Shown: positions 24,324-32,773 of the stretch, piece after piece
Position numbering within the stretch: the first letter of the stretch is position 1
Layout of the letters: every line of letters begins with the position of its first letter
Translations under genes and position numbers: made by a program
Assembly: GCA_937906495.1 (NCBI GenBank)
Contig: CALCVT010000041.1
Location: forward strand, 1 to 46,128
Direction: 5' to 3'
Origin: an uncultured Prevotella sp.
Lineage (GTDB): Bacteria; Bacteroidota; Bacteroidia; Bacteroidales; Bacteroidaceae
DNA: 46,128 nt
Notes under the pieces: model-generated
Databases searched by the model: none
The model's input: only the letters and a program-made list of their open reading frames with translations
Told to the model about the DNA's origin: nothing

Positions 24324-26918
24324 ATGGCAATAAACTATTTTATCCATAACGGCAAATGCCTCTTCCAAATCTACCCAAACTCAAAGCGCCTGCCCTGGTG
24401 GGCAGGCACTTTGACCTTTAAATCAACCTTAACCTTCGTAATACCCATGCTTTTATCCTTGCTATTAAGCATTTCGGCCACCACAGCCGACACCCTCTGT
24501 GTACCACAAGCACAAGTTGAGGGACCCTTTGCTATACAGCAACCCTACTTTACCGACTCGCTCAATATGGCGGGAAAGGTTTTCGACAGCACCGAAATCT
24601 TACAGGCAAACTCCGGTCTTGTAGGTCAAAGTTCGCTGCACAATAATCTTCATAGCAACATAGTCAAAAAGGGGGAGCCACTCACCATCAAAGCCGACTC
24701 ATTACCTGCACTGCGCCTGCTACGCTTTAGTGTTGAAGCATCGCGCTATACCGAAGGTACCTTTGCTATTAAAAGTCTGGCTAACTACCGCTTGTATGTA
24801 AATAATGTGGCTTGCACCGACCATCGTTTCAAATTGGCTCCAGGCCGGGCCGAAGTATGTTTACTCACACTCACTGACAAAACCAGTAAAGACAGCTTCG
24901 ACATTAAACTCGTCGGCAAAAACCTTCAACAACTCAGCATTAACCCTACCGGAAAGCGTCCTTACGTAATGGCAGACATGCTGTTAGGCAACCATTACCT
25001 GCAAGCCAGTCTTTCGCCTACAGGCAAATATCTAATAACGCTAAGCGACTGTTTGGCAGCCGACGGAACCAAAACGTACACCACAACCTTAACCGAAACC
25101 GATACCGGCCGCGAACTTATGCGTCGCAACGAACTTATGGCATGCAGTTGGCTGCCGGGAAACCGCAACCACCTTTACTACACCCGAAAGGGAGCAAAAG
25201 GCCGCGAACTCATTATTTGGAATTTAGATACGAACAGTCAAAGCGTATGGGCTGAAAACCTGCCCGAAGAACCATTCAACGTATCGCCCAATGGCGATTA
25301 CTTAATCTTTAACCGCACAGACGAGACGACACCTAACACTAACGGCCTCAAACAATTGCGCGAGCCCGACGACCGCATGCCTCAATGGCGCCAGCGGAAC
25401 GCACTTTGGCGCTACGACCTGCATACGGGTATTATGCAGCGTCTTACTTATGGTTCAGCATCGGTGGTACTGGCCGACATCTCGGACAACGGCAAGCAAC
25501 TCTTATTGCAATACAACCGGTTCGATGCACACCGGGTACCCTTTGACCGCACAACTTTTGTACGTATGGACGCCTATAGCGGCCATACCGATACCTTGCT
25601 GGCCGACACCACGTATATAGCCACAGCCAAATTCTCGCCCGATGCCAACAGTCTGCTCATCTTGGCATCGCCCGCCTCGTTCAACGGAATTGGCAATGAA
25701 GTTCAAAAGGGACAAACACCCAACCTTTTTGATAACCGCCTGTATCTCTACAACCTTACTACCCGGCAGGTTACCCCATTACTACGCAATTTTAATCCAG
25801 CTGTCGAATCGTTTGAATGGGCACGCGGTGACGGCAACATTTACTTTACCGCAGCTGACCGTACCTTTAAGTCTGCCTTCAAACTCAACCCTAACACCCT
25901 CGAAGTTGTACGCTACGAACTGCCCGTAACCTTGATTAAAAACTTCAGCATAGCCGGTGCCTTACGTATACCGCGTGCCGTATGCTTTGGAAACTCTATT
26001 GACCGTGCCCGCGAAATGTACGTTTGCACACTCAACCGTACAAAACCACAAGCCCGGCGCATCGGCCCCATTGATTTCGACAAGAACTTTGGGCAAGTAG
26101 CCATAGGCAGCTGCCACTCGTGGGAGTTCACAGCCAAGCGCGGAGACAAGATAGACGGATTCTACCTGTTGCCACCCGATTTCGATGCTTCAAGTAAATA
26201 TCCACTCATTGTATACTACTACGGCGGATGCACACCTACCGTTCAGAGTTTAGAATACCAGTACCCCTTACAAGTACTTGCCGGTCAGGGCTACGTGGTG
26301 TATGTGCCCAACCCGAGCGGAGCTATTGGCTATGGCCAGGAGTTTGCAGCCCGGCACGTAAATACCTGGGGCAAGGAATCGGGCGACGACATTATTGAAG
26401 GTACCGAAAAGTTCTGTGCAGAACATCCGTTTATCGACAAGTCGCGCATAGGTTGTATCGGAGCCTCGTACGGCGGATTTATGACTCAGTACCTGCAAAC
26501 ACGCACCGACTTGTTTGCAACTGCCATATCGCACGCCGGCATCAGCAACATTACCAGTTATTGGGGCGGTGGATACTGGGGCTACTCGTATGGCGAATGT
26601 GCCCAATTCGGAAGCTATCCCTGGAACAACCCCGAACTCTATGTACGCCAATCGCCACTTTTCAATGCTGACAAAATTCACACTCCACTATTGCTCCTGC
26701 ATGGCACTGCCGACACCAACGTACCTACTAACGAAAGCCAACAACTATTTACCGCTCTTAAAATTTTAGGCCGCGAGGTTTGCTATGTGCAAGTCGAGGG
26801 GCAGGACCACGTGATTGTCGACTATCATAAACGTCTGGCCTGGCAAGACGCCATTTTTGCCTGGTTTGCCAAATACCTCAAGAACGATAGCACCTGGTGG
26901 GACGCACTCAACTTATAA
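24324..26918 (+). CDS. S9 family serine peptidase (prolyl oligopeptidase type)
   Basis: The 864-residue secreted peptidase belongs to the dipeptidyl peptidase IV/prolyl oligopeptidase group. An N-terminal hydrophobic segment (about 34-52, ending near SATTA) is an export signal with an unusually long leading part; TTG at 24321 precedes the chosen ATG, and a later start inside this segment is possible. A beta-propeller-like part covers roughly 200-600. The C-terminal hydrolase has Ser in GASYGGFM, Asp in HGTADTNVP and His in GQDHVIVDY. Such enzymes digest proline-containing peptides in the periplasm or at the surface. It follows lptB by about 105 bp and ends at a strong terminator. Confidence 0.9.
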   Translation: MAINYFIHNGKCLFQIYPNSKRLPWWAGTLTFKSTLTFVIPMLLSLLLSISATTADTLCVPQAQVEGPFAIQQPYFTDSLNMAGKVFDSTEILQANSGLVGQSSLHNNLHSNIVKKGEPLTIKADSLPALRLLRFSVEASRYTEGTFAIKSLANYRLYVNNVACTDHRFKLAPGRAEVCLLTLTDKTSKDSFDIKLVGKNLQQLSINPTGKRPYVMADMLLGNHYLQASLSPTGKYLITLSDCLAADGTKTYTTTLTETDTGRELMRRNELMACSWLPGNRNHLYYTRKGAKGRELIIWNLDTNSQSVWAENLPEEPFNVSPNGDYLIFNRTDETTPNTNGLKQLREPDDRMPQWRQRNALWRYDLHTGIMQRLTYGSASVVLADISDNGKQLLLQYNRFDAHRVPFDRTTFVRMDAYSGHTDTLLADTTYIATAKFSPDANSLLILASPASFNGIGNEVQKGQTPNLFDNRLYLYNLTTRQVTPLLRNFNPAVESFEWARGDGNIYFTAADRTFKSAFKLNPNTLEVVRYELPVTLIKNFSIAGALRIPRAVCFGNSIDRAREMYVCTLNRTKPQARRIGPIDFDKNFGQVAIGSCHSWEFTAKRGDKIDGFYLLPPDFDASSKYPLIVYYYGGCTPTVQSLEYQYPLQVLAGQGYVVYVPNPSGAIGYGQEFAARHVNTWGKESGDDIIEGTEKFCAEHPFIDKSRIGCIGASYGGFMTQYLQTRTDLFATAISHAGISNITSYWGGGYWGYSYGECAQFGSYPWNNPELYVRQSPLFNADKIHTPLLLLHGTADTNVPTNESQQLFTALKILGREVCYVQVEGQDHVIVDYHKRLAWQDAIFAWFAKYLKNDSTWWDALNL

Positions 26919-26950
26919 AAATGCCCCGACACACAGTTCTATAGCCCATA

Positions 26951-26983
26951 AAAAACTCATTCCATGAAGGAATGAGTTTTTTT
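26951..26983 (+). terminator. Rho-independent terminator after the S9 peptidase gene
   Basis: A stem of about 8 GC/AT pairs (CTCATTCC at 26956-26963 with 26969-26976), extended by an A tract pairing with the T tract, is followed by seven T residues. It lies 33 bp after the stop codon. Confidence 0.9.
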
Positions 26984-27287
26984 GCTTCTTATCAACCCTC
27001 TGTACCTATGCCCTACTCCTTACCAAACGGATATATCATAATCTAAAGGTTTTGCATGGTGTAACTAAAACTTCAGATTTAATATTTTTTATACCTGAAT
27101 AATCCGTTTATCGGCAATCAGGGACTTATTAAAATCTTTCCGACACTCACATAATCCAACTTAATGTCTAAATATGGCCGTCATTCCTTGTCAGACTACC
27201 TGTGCCAAACAGCCATCTGCCCTTTTCAGAAAGCCATTGGCGCTTGATTTTTAACAAATTGAACCGCCCTCCTGACAAATGGAGCCT
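26984..27287. other. Intergenic stretch without a recognised gene
   Basis: Between the S9 terminator and the 21-bp repeat I see no coding frame of note, no tRNA and no clear promoter. Confidence 0.5.
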
Positions 27288-27332
27288 TAGAAAAATCTAT
27301 CGCGGCTTTAGAAAAATCTAAAGCCGCGATAG
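27288..27332. repeat. 21-bp repeat pair with a perfect 15-bp inverted repeat
   Basis: TTAGAAAAATC occurs at 27288 and again at 27309, exactly 21 bp apart. The second copy lies in a perfect 15-bp inverted repeat (CTATCGCGGCTTTAG at 27297-27311 with 27318-27332, loop AAAAAT). The same core with the same 21-bp period recurs, on the other strand, at the right end of the window (46068-46128), so this is a dispersed intergenic repeat family. Confidence 0.7.
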
Positions 27333-27419
27333 AAAATCCGGTCGCACCCCCCCAAAACGGGCATTTTGCCAGAACAAAACCCAATCAAGCCCTACGAAAC
27401 AGGTACATAACAAGTTAAA

Positions 27420-27456
27420 CAAAGGGCTGACCTGCTCCACGCAAATCAGCCCTTTT
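27420..27456. terminator. Terminator after the PIF1-like helicase gene
   Basis: A 10-bp perfect stem (AAAGGGCTGA at 27421-27430 with 27446-27455, 15-nt loop) is followed by T-rich sequence on the minus strand (TTTGTTT) and a short T run on the plus strand. It lies about 110 bp after the helicase stop. Confidence 0.6.
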
Positions 27457-27566
27457 AAGGAGTTGGGCAAACGCCCCCTTTTTTATCCTATTCAAAGTTA
27501 CCTTTTTCTGGGCGAACTACCAAATATTTGCCTCCTGCCAGATACATGACATGGCTCTGCTCCTCA

Positions 27567-30056
27567 TCACCCTTCAAGTAACTTTGTATACTTAACTGCA
27601 TACTTAAGGTCTTTATACGATACGGCCTCATTCATGGCCGCACGCATATCGCCCAACCCCATTTGGCGAGTTTCGGGATGCTCACGCCAGAAGTTGCAAA
27701 TCCACTCATAGATATGACGCGGCACAATGTCGTAAAAATTCACATCATCACCAATCACATGTTTAAGCAAGTGGTTTTTGATGGTAGAAAGCGTCAAATC
27801 GCGAATTTGCGCAATCTCTTCGGGGCTATTGCCTTCCCGATACAAGCGCAACGAAAGTTCGTCTGTAGTTTCTTTAGGAGCCCGGCGCGGCCTTCCCTTG
27901 GGGGTAAGAGCATTACATTCAGCCCAATCATCAGCTTTAAAACCTAAGAGTTCAATCAGTTCTGAACCATACTTTTGTAATGTCACCGTTCCTACGTAGG
28001 GAACCTGCTGCAAGTCGGCTGCACGTTTAGGTACCATATTAGCCAAAGCTATCAGTGCTTTGTTATGCATAATGGTATAGGCTGGGACGTTTAACTGCCG
28101 TGCCTTTTCGCGGCGCCATTGTTGCAAAGCAGCATAGAGTTTAGGGTCGTTTACTTCGGCAGGACTTCCTTCTGCCAATTGTTTATTGTTCGATATCGCT
28201 TCTTTTCCTTGCTTACGGTGCCGGGGCTGCGTAGAGCGGTCTATTTCCAACAGCAGTTCGGTACGCTTGGCCAGATACGGCTGCATGCCGAAGCCTTCAT
28301 CACGGATAAAGAGCATCAGTTGTTGCTTTACATAGAGTTCATCGGTTAGCTGTTCCAAGGCTGCGGTTATGCGCTTTTTAGCTACAGCATTATCGACTGG
28401 AACAATATGTTCGCGCACAAAAAGCGAAACTTCACGCAGTTTTTCGTAAAAGTAGCCGGCTCCTTTACGGATGCGCTCCTGCAATGCCATATCAGCTATT
28501 CCTCCCTCCTGCTCGTACAGCATACGCTGGTACTGCTGGTGAAAACGGCTTGACACGTTGACTATCTCCAAATCAGTGCGTACAAGCAGTTCTGCATAAA
28601 GTTGAGTAGTTTCGGGATAGATACCCGACAGATATTCTTCGAAAACGCGTACAATGGCAGAAAGGGCTGCACGTGCCCCGGTAAATGTAAAAGTTTCGGT
28701 GAGCAGCTGCAAAACATAGGCTTGCTGCATCTCTTCGAATTGCCGCTGAGTGAGAACCTTGCTACGAACCTCCCTGCTATAGGCACTGACAAACTCATCT
28801 GCAATAATGGCTCCCTTAGGAATAGGCGTAGTCAGAATCATTCCCTCAAGCGTTCTGCACCTGCTAAGGGCCACATAGGCCTGCCCGTGGGCAAACGAAC
28901 CCGACACATCAATGATGGCATGGTCAAAGGTCAAGCCCTGACTCTTGTGAATGGTTATGGCCCAGGCAGCCTTGACCGGAAACTGTGTAAAAACTCCGTC
29001 AACAACCTCCTTTATTTCATTAGTCTGCTCATCCAAATCGTAGCGGGCATTGGTCCAGGCCTCGCGCTGCACATCTATCAGTTGATCGGGTGTATCATTA
29101 GGGCGCACCTTAAAACCTTTTGCATCGATGGCTTCGACCACCCCTATCATACCATTAAAGTAACGTTTCTCTACATCATTCTTTACAAACATCACCTGGG
29201 CCCCTCGCTTAAGTACGAGTTGATAATCAGTAGGGTAAGAAGACTCAGGAAACTTGCCCGTTACTTCGGCATCAAAACTGAAAGCAGGTTCTGCTATAGC
29301 TTCAAGTTCGCGACTATTGATGGCATGCGCCTGCCAATTATGTGTTACGAGTCTGATATATCCTGTAGCCTTATCCAGTTTCAGATTAGGCTGATAACGA
29401 GTGTTCAACTGGGCAAGTACCTGCTCGTTGGCCTGCCCCTCGCGCACAGCATTGAGCAACGACAAAAAGCGAGTGTCGTTTTGCCTGTACACCTGCTGCA
29501 GTTCAACAGTAGCATAATTCGTTTGGCGCAAGGCAAGGCTATTAAAAAAATAATAACCAGGGTAATAAGCATCAAGCAATGCCTTCTCCTCGTCCTTTAC
29601 AACAGGCGACAGCTGCTGCAAGTCGCCAATAAGCAGCAGCTGCACGCCGCCAAAGGGGGCCGGATTGCGCCTGATGCGACGCAGCGACTCGTCGACAGCA
29701 TCGAGCAAGTCTGCACGCACCATACTTATTTCGTCGATAATCAACAAATCGAGACTACGTATAAGTTTCAGTTTTTGCCGCTGAATCCCGTAGTTGGCTG
29801 GTTGAGCAAACTTTGAACCGGGTATGTAAGGTGCAAAGGGCAACTGAAAAAAAGAGTGGATAGTGACCCCCTCGGCATTGATAGCAGCAATGCCGGTAGG
29901 AGCCAATACCACCATTCGCTTTGGAAGATTGCGCCGGACTGTACGCAAAAAAGTTGTCTTACCTGTTCCGGCCCTTCCGGTCAGAAACAAGTGCGACGCG
30001 GTTTTCTCCAAAATCTGATAAGCCAAATCCATCTGCGGATTATCGGGAAATGTCAT
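27567..30056 (-). CDS. PIF1-like helicase with HRDC and helix-turn-helix C-terminal domains
   Basis: The protein is an 829-residue superfamily 1B helicase, expected to unwind DNA or displace obstacles 5' to 3'. The start chosen is ATG at 30056; a TTG three codons upstream is possible. Walker A GRAGTGKT is at 27-34, Walker B LLIIDEISMV near 110, LLIGDLQQLSPV near 145, and the RRM3/PIF1 motif TIHKSQGLTFDHAIIDV with YVALSRCRTLEGM lies near 370-415. The second half has a long linker, then an HRDC-like domain (about 640-720, KARQLNVPAYTI) and a C-terminal helix-turn-helix (about 750-829, RLYREGNSPEEIAQIRDL). This HTH_40/HRDC tail is typical of Bacteroidetes helicases. The exact cellular task is unknown. 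Confidence 0.88.
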   Translation of the reverse strand: MTFPDNPQMDLAYQILEKTASHLFLTGRAGTGKTTFLRTVRRNLPKRMVVLAPTGIAAINAEGVTIHSFFQLPFAPYIPGSKFAQPANYGIQRQKLKLIRSLDLLIIDEISMVRADLLDAVDESLRRIRRNPAPFGGVQLLLIGDLQQLSPVVKDEEKALLDAYYPGYYFFNSLALRQTNYATVELQQVYRQNDTRFLSLLNAVREGQANEQVLAQLNTRYQPNLKLDKATGYIRLVTHNWQAHAINSRELEAIAEPAFSFDAEVTGKFPESSYPTDYQLVLKRGAQVMFVKNDVEKRYFNGMIGVVEAIDAKGFKVRPNDTPDQLIDVQREAWTNARYDLDEQTNEIKEVVDGVFTQFPVKAAWAITIHKSQGLTFDHAIIDVSGSFAHGQAYVALSRCRTLEGMILTTPIPKGAIIADEFVSAYSREVRSKVLTQRQFEEMQQAYVLQLLTETFTFTGARAALSAIVRVFEEYLSGIYPETTQLYAELLVRTDLEIVNVSSRFHQQYQRMLYEQEGGIADMALQERIRKGAGYFYEKLREVSLFVREHIVPVDNAVAKKRITAALEQLTDELYVKQQLMLFIRDEGFGMQPYLAKRTELLLEIDRSTQPRHRKQGKEAISNNKQLAEGSPAEVNDPKLYAALQQWRREKARQLNVPAYTIMHNKALIALANMVPKRAADLQQVPYVGTVTLQKYGSELIELLGFKADDWAECNALTPKGRPRRAPKETTDELSLRLYREGNSPEEIAQIRDLTLSTIKNHLLKHVIGDDVNFYDIVPRHIYEWICNFWREHPETRQMGLGDMRAAMNEAVSYKDLKYAVKYTKLLEG

Positions 30057-30277
30057 AGCACTCAAAATATTTTAATTCATGGCATTGCAACAGGCTGCAT
30101 GAACCAGAGGTATGTAGGCACAGCCTGCATGTCAATTATTTTACTTGGGATGTTAAAAGCTCTACACCATAGCCCACGCCAACTTAGTATTAGAGTTGCA
30201 AAGGCTTCATGTTGTATAGAGGCAAAGAGTAAAGTCTATTCAAAAAGAAAACAGAATGACTTACAACTCAGAATGCC

Positions 30278-30318
30278 AAAAAAACTCTGTAACCTCGCCT
30301 TTATGCGCATTACAGAGT
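30278..30318 (-). terminator. Terminator of the sigma factor unit
   Basis: On the minus strand a 9-bp perfect stem (30318-30310 with 30292-30284, 17-nt loop) is followed by a run of seven T residues (30284-30278). It lies about 70 bp past the stop of the Spy-like gene. The remainder of 30057-30385 contains no gene I can support. Confidence 0.85.
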
Positions 30319-30385
30319 CTTTGTGGGCTGATGCCTGATGGCAATGGGTGGACTAAAAAGAAAACGAAAGCAAACTTTAAAAGCA

Positions 30386-30904
30386 CTACTGCTTTTTAGA
30401 AGTCATCTGCTTGAAAATTCTTCGCCCAAACTTACGTTCGGCCACAATCGCCTTGACCAATTTACGCGGCCCAACCACCTTTTCGAGGCGCTCCAAATAT
30501 TCGCTTCCGATGCGTGCAGCCTTCTGTTCAAACTGCGAAACCTGCTCTAAAACCAGTTTACAGTCGCTGTCGGTGGTATTATTAGCTGCTGCCTGTTTTA
30601 AGGAGCGTGCCTTCATGCGGTGCAAACTTCGCTGCCTGTCCTGCATCTCAAAAAAGATGGGGAAAAAGGCGCGGCTCTCCGCTTCGGTCAGTCCGGCCTC
30701 AGCTGTAATAAACTTGGCTAACTCATGTTGGAACTTCTCTACATCAAAATGCCTGCGATGCGGGTGCTTGCCCTTTGTTGCGGCTGGCTCAAGGGGGCAT
30801 TGCCAATCATCAATCACCGTGGCATGAAGCTGTGCTGCGGGTGTCACACCTACTCCAAACAACATGAGGCAGGCAACAAACTGTTTCATGCTTTTAATTC
30901 TCAT
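30386..30904 (-). CDS. Secreted helical protein, Spy/CpxP-like
   Basis: This 172-residue protein has an N-terminal signal peptide (about 1-28 ending near QLHA). The mature part is highly charged and helical. LTEAESRAFFPIFFEMQ at about 92-108 resembles the LTxxQ-type helical hairpins of Spy/CpxP periplasmic sensors and chaperones, though the LTxxQ motif itself is not exact. The frame starts at 30904, overlapping the preceding gene by 11 bp; an ATG at 30889 would give a cleaner signal peptide. It is the last gene of a sigma factor unit, so it is likely a target or feedback component of envelope stress. Function is inferred from shape and position only. Confidence 0.65.
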   Translation of the reverse strand: MRIKSMKQFVACLMLFGVGVTPAAQLHATVIDDWQCPLEPAATKGKHPHRRHFDVEKFQHELAKFITAEAGLTEAESRAFFPIFFEMQDRQRSLHRMKARSLKQAAANNTTDSDCKLVLEQVSQFEQKAARIGSEYLERLEKVVGPRKLVKAIVAERKFGRRIFKQMTSKKQ

Positions 30905-31232
30905 TGACGTAGTCGGTTAAATTGGCTGCTTCGGCCAGGAGTATATAATCATATACGGTATCCTCGTAACTGCTGGTAGTCTGTGCTGTTTGCGGAGTTG
31001 TCAGGTTGCTTTCGGTAGTAGAGGGAGCAAACTGCAGCAGTCCTACTACGAGGGTAACAACACATGCTGCACCAATCCAGGGTATCCAGCGTACGCAGGG
31101 TAACTCTCTGAAAGGTTTTTCAGATTGACCGATACGGGCCATTAAGGTATTGGCAAATTGTTCAAAGTAGCCATCAGGCACTTTGAACGGGTTGTGCTTC
31201 GTTGCCGGTTTGTTCGCATCGAAAGTTTGCAT
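30894..31232 (-). CDS. Small single-span membrane protein, probable anti-sigma factor
   Basis: This 112-residue protein has a short cytoplasmic part with NPFKVPDGYFEQFANTLM at about 14-31, a pattern common in Bacteroidetes proteins encoded beside ECF sigma factors, then one membrane segment (about 50-68, GAACVVTLVVGLL) and a roughly 40-residue periplasmic tail rich in Thr/Ser. It lacks a recognisable zinc-binding ASD motif (no HxxxCxxC). It follows the sigma gene on the same strand and overlaps the secreted protein gene by 11 bp. An anti-sigma role is inferred from topology and context. Confidence 0.6.
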   Translation of the reverse strand: MQTFDANKPATKHNPFKVPDGYFEQFANTLMARIGQSEKPFRELPCVRWIPWIGAACVVTLVVGLLQFAPSTTESNLTTPQTAQTTSSYEDTVYDYILLAEAANLTDYVNEN

Positions 31233-31362
31233 AACGATTCCTTTTTTATTTGTTCGACTTATCCTTGCTTACACACTTTGGCAGCCAATAAGCTACCGCT
31301 CCAAGTATTAAGGTGTGGGGAACGCTCCCTTTACTCTATAGACTGCTAAAAGGGCTTCGCGT

Positions 31363-31899
31363 TTAATCAGCCTCCTGAAAAAACTGTTCAATTTTTTTTA
31401 CGGCCAGGTGATACGAAGCTTTTAAAGCACCAACACTTGTTTCCAGCAATACGCTCATTTGCTCGTACTTCATCTCTTCAAAATACTTGAGGTTGAAAAC
31501 TATACGCTGCTTGTCGGGTAAGGTAGCAATTGCCTTTTGCAGGAGCAATTCAAGTTCATCGCCATCAAAATAAGGGTCGCTCTCAAGTGTTCTTAGCATT
31601 TCGCAACCTTCGTCCGATAAACTGTCGGTATGACGTTGCTTTTGCATAAAAGCCAAACTTTCGTTTAATGCTATGCGATAGAGCCAGGTAGTGATTTTGC
31701 TATCGCCTCTGAAACTATCCAGTCCCTGCCATGCCTTTAGGAAAGTATTTTGTAATACGTCGTCTGCATCGTCGTGATACTGCACAATACGACGTATTTG
31801 AGCATAAAGTTGGGGCGAAAGCGCTTTGACCATCTGGCCAAATGCCTCCGCACGGGTTGCAGGGTTCAGCAAACTTTCGGTATTGAATGGTACTTCCAT
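31363..31899 (-). CDS. ECF RNA polymerase sigma factor
   Basis: This is a 178-residue sigma-70 factor of the extracytoplasmic function group. Region 2 spans about 28-95 with the core-binding and -10-recognising part HDDADDVLQNTFLKAWQGL and FRGDSKITTWLYRIALNES. Region 4 spans about 118-172 with LPDKQRIVFNLKYFEEMKYEQM and the recognition helix around TSVGALKASYHLAVKKI. It begins a minus-strand unit with the small membrane protein (130 bp further on) and the Spy-like protein. Its regulon cannot be read, but the unit suggests envelope or periplasmic stress sensing. Confidence 0.93.
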   Translation of the reverse strand: MEVPFNTESLLNPATRAEAFGQMVKALSPQLYAQIRRIVQYHDDADDVLQNTFLKAWQGLDSFRGDSKITTWLYRIALNESLAFMQKQRHTDSLSDEGCEMLRTLESDPYFDGDELELLLQKAIATLPDKQRIVFNLKYFEEMKYEQMSVLLETSVGALKASYHLAVKKIEQFFQEAD

Positions 31900-31974
31900 G
31901 CGCGAATGCCTGTAAGTTGAATAACTAAGAAAGGATTAATTGCAAGCAACTGATAGAAGGAAGCAAACAACAAA

Positions 31975-32030
31975 TAAAGCCGCCACCAGAATTGCTGTCC
32001 GCTCGGGACATACCCCTCTGATGGCGGCTT
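31975..32030 (-). terminator. Structured terminator after the T9SS mini-protein gene
   Basis: On the minus strand a 14-bp stem (32030-32017 with 31990-31977, one G-U pair) encloses a second small hairpin (TGTCC/GGACA) and runs into a T-rich tail. It begins about 30 bp after the stop of the gene and separates it from the sigma factor unit. Confidence 0.7.
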
Positions 32031-32058
32031 GTCATTTCAATGCCAAAATCTTCAGTGC

Positions 32059-32403
32059 TTATTGCAAGGCTATTTTACGTGTCAGATTGCCTACACGCAC
32101 AATGTAACAACCCTTACGCAGATTAAGGCTTACGGTTTTGTCAGGACTGTCTATCTGCATACGTACAACTTGACGGCCGGTAAGGTCGTATACTTCGAGA
32201 ATGGCTCCCTCAGCATGTTTAACCTGCAACACTTTACCTCTGACTTCAATAACAGGATTGGCCTGTTCGTTCATGCCAACTGTACCGCAAAAATCTGCCT
32301 GCATTGCAACGGACGCTTCTTGAGTTTCGAACTGCGTTTGGGCACTGGCCGAACCTGCCGATGCTATTATTAGTAATAAAACACTGAGTAATGTATGCTT
32401 CAT
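32059..32403 (-). CDS. Tiny secreted protein consisting mainly of a T9SS type A sorting domain
   Basis: The 114-residue protein has a signal peptide (1-21, ending SASA-Q) and a C-terminal beta-sandwich stretch that fits the type IX secretion type A sorting domain: LEVYDLTGRQVVRMQI at about 69-84, LNLRKGCYIVRVGN near 93-106 and the short terminal strand RKIAL. After removal of the signal only about 30 residues precede this domain, so there is almost no cargo. It has its own terminator. It could be a decoy, an attachment-pathway component, a small surface peptide, or the remnant of a larger gene. Confidence is high for the domain, low for the role. Confidence 0.7.
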   Translation of the reverse strand: MKHTLLSVLLLIIASAGSASAQTQFETQEASVAMQADFCGTVGMNEQANPVIEVRGKVLQVKHAEGAILEVYDLTGRQVVRMQIDSPDKTVSLNLRKGCYIVRVGNLTRKIALQ

Positions 32404-32472
32404 AGTCTAACCTTTAATGAGATTGAATGAACACGATAGCTGCTCACTTTGCCAGGCACTGTGAACGGAAAA

Positions 32473-32537
32473 CCCGGCAATGCATATCTTGAGAATTTTG
32501 AACATACTCCTATAACATATAAGGATTAGTTGCCGGG
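32473..32537. repeat. Inverted repeat between the T9SS gene and the thiamine promoter
   Basis: CCCGGCAA at 32473-32480 is complementary to TTGCCGGG at 32530-32537, 49 nt apart. On the minus strand the 3' arm is followed by TTTT, so it could form an attenuator-like element in the leader of the T9SS mini-protein gene. The remainder of 32404-32646 holds no gene. Confidence 0.3.
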
Positions 32538-32646
32538 AATGCACACCTCGACAACACAGTATCGAGCCGCAACTGCCACAAGCAGCCTGCTATCATCTGC
32601 AAATATAAACGAAAAGTTCTACCGGCACAAATTATCCATCATTTTT

Positions 32647-32677
32647 TTTGCCCAACAGCCTTTTATTTGTACATTTG
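32647..32677 (+). promoter_or_regulatory. Promoter of the thiamine operon
   Basis: TTTG at 32647-32650, a 19-nt spacer and TACATTTG at 32670-32677 match both Bacteroidetes promoter boxes exactly. Transcription would begin just before the riboswitch. Confidence 0.8.
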
Positions 32678-32691
32678 CTGCGAGTAACTAT

Positions 32692-32773
32692 AGCTTAGGG
32701 GTGTACGCTCGATTGGGCGTGCTGAGATTATACCCTCCGAACCTGCACCGGATCATGCCGGCGAAGGGAAGCA
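32692..32773 (+). promoter_or_regulatory. TPP riboswitch (THI element)
   Basis: All core THI-box pieces are present in order: AGGGGTG, CTGAGAT followed by TACCC, GAACCTG, CCGGATCATGCCGGCG and AAGGGA. The closing P1 stem is GCTT (32693-32696) with AAGC (32769-32772). It binds thiamine pyrophosphate and represses thiE and thiC downstream. The 174 nt between it and thiE show no clear terminator, so the switching step (transcription stop or ribosome site masking) is not obvious. Confidence 0.96.

Noticed and set aside
28602..29816. 404-codon frame on the plus strand opposite the helicase gene
   Set aside because: It is fully antisense to the helicase, which has unmistakable motifs; the sequence shows no domain.
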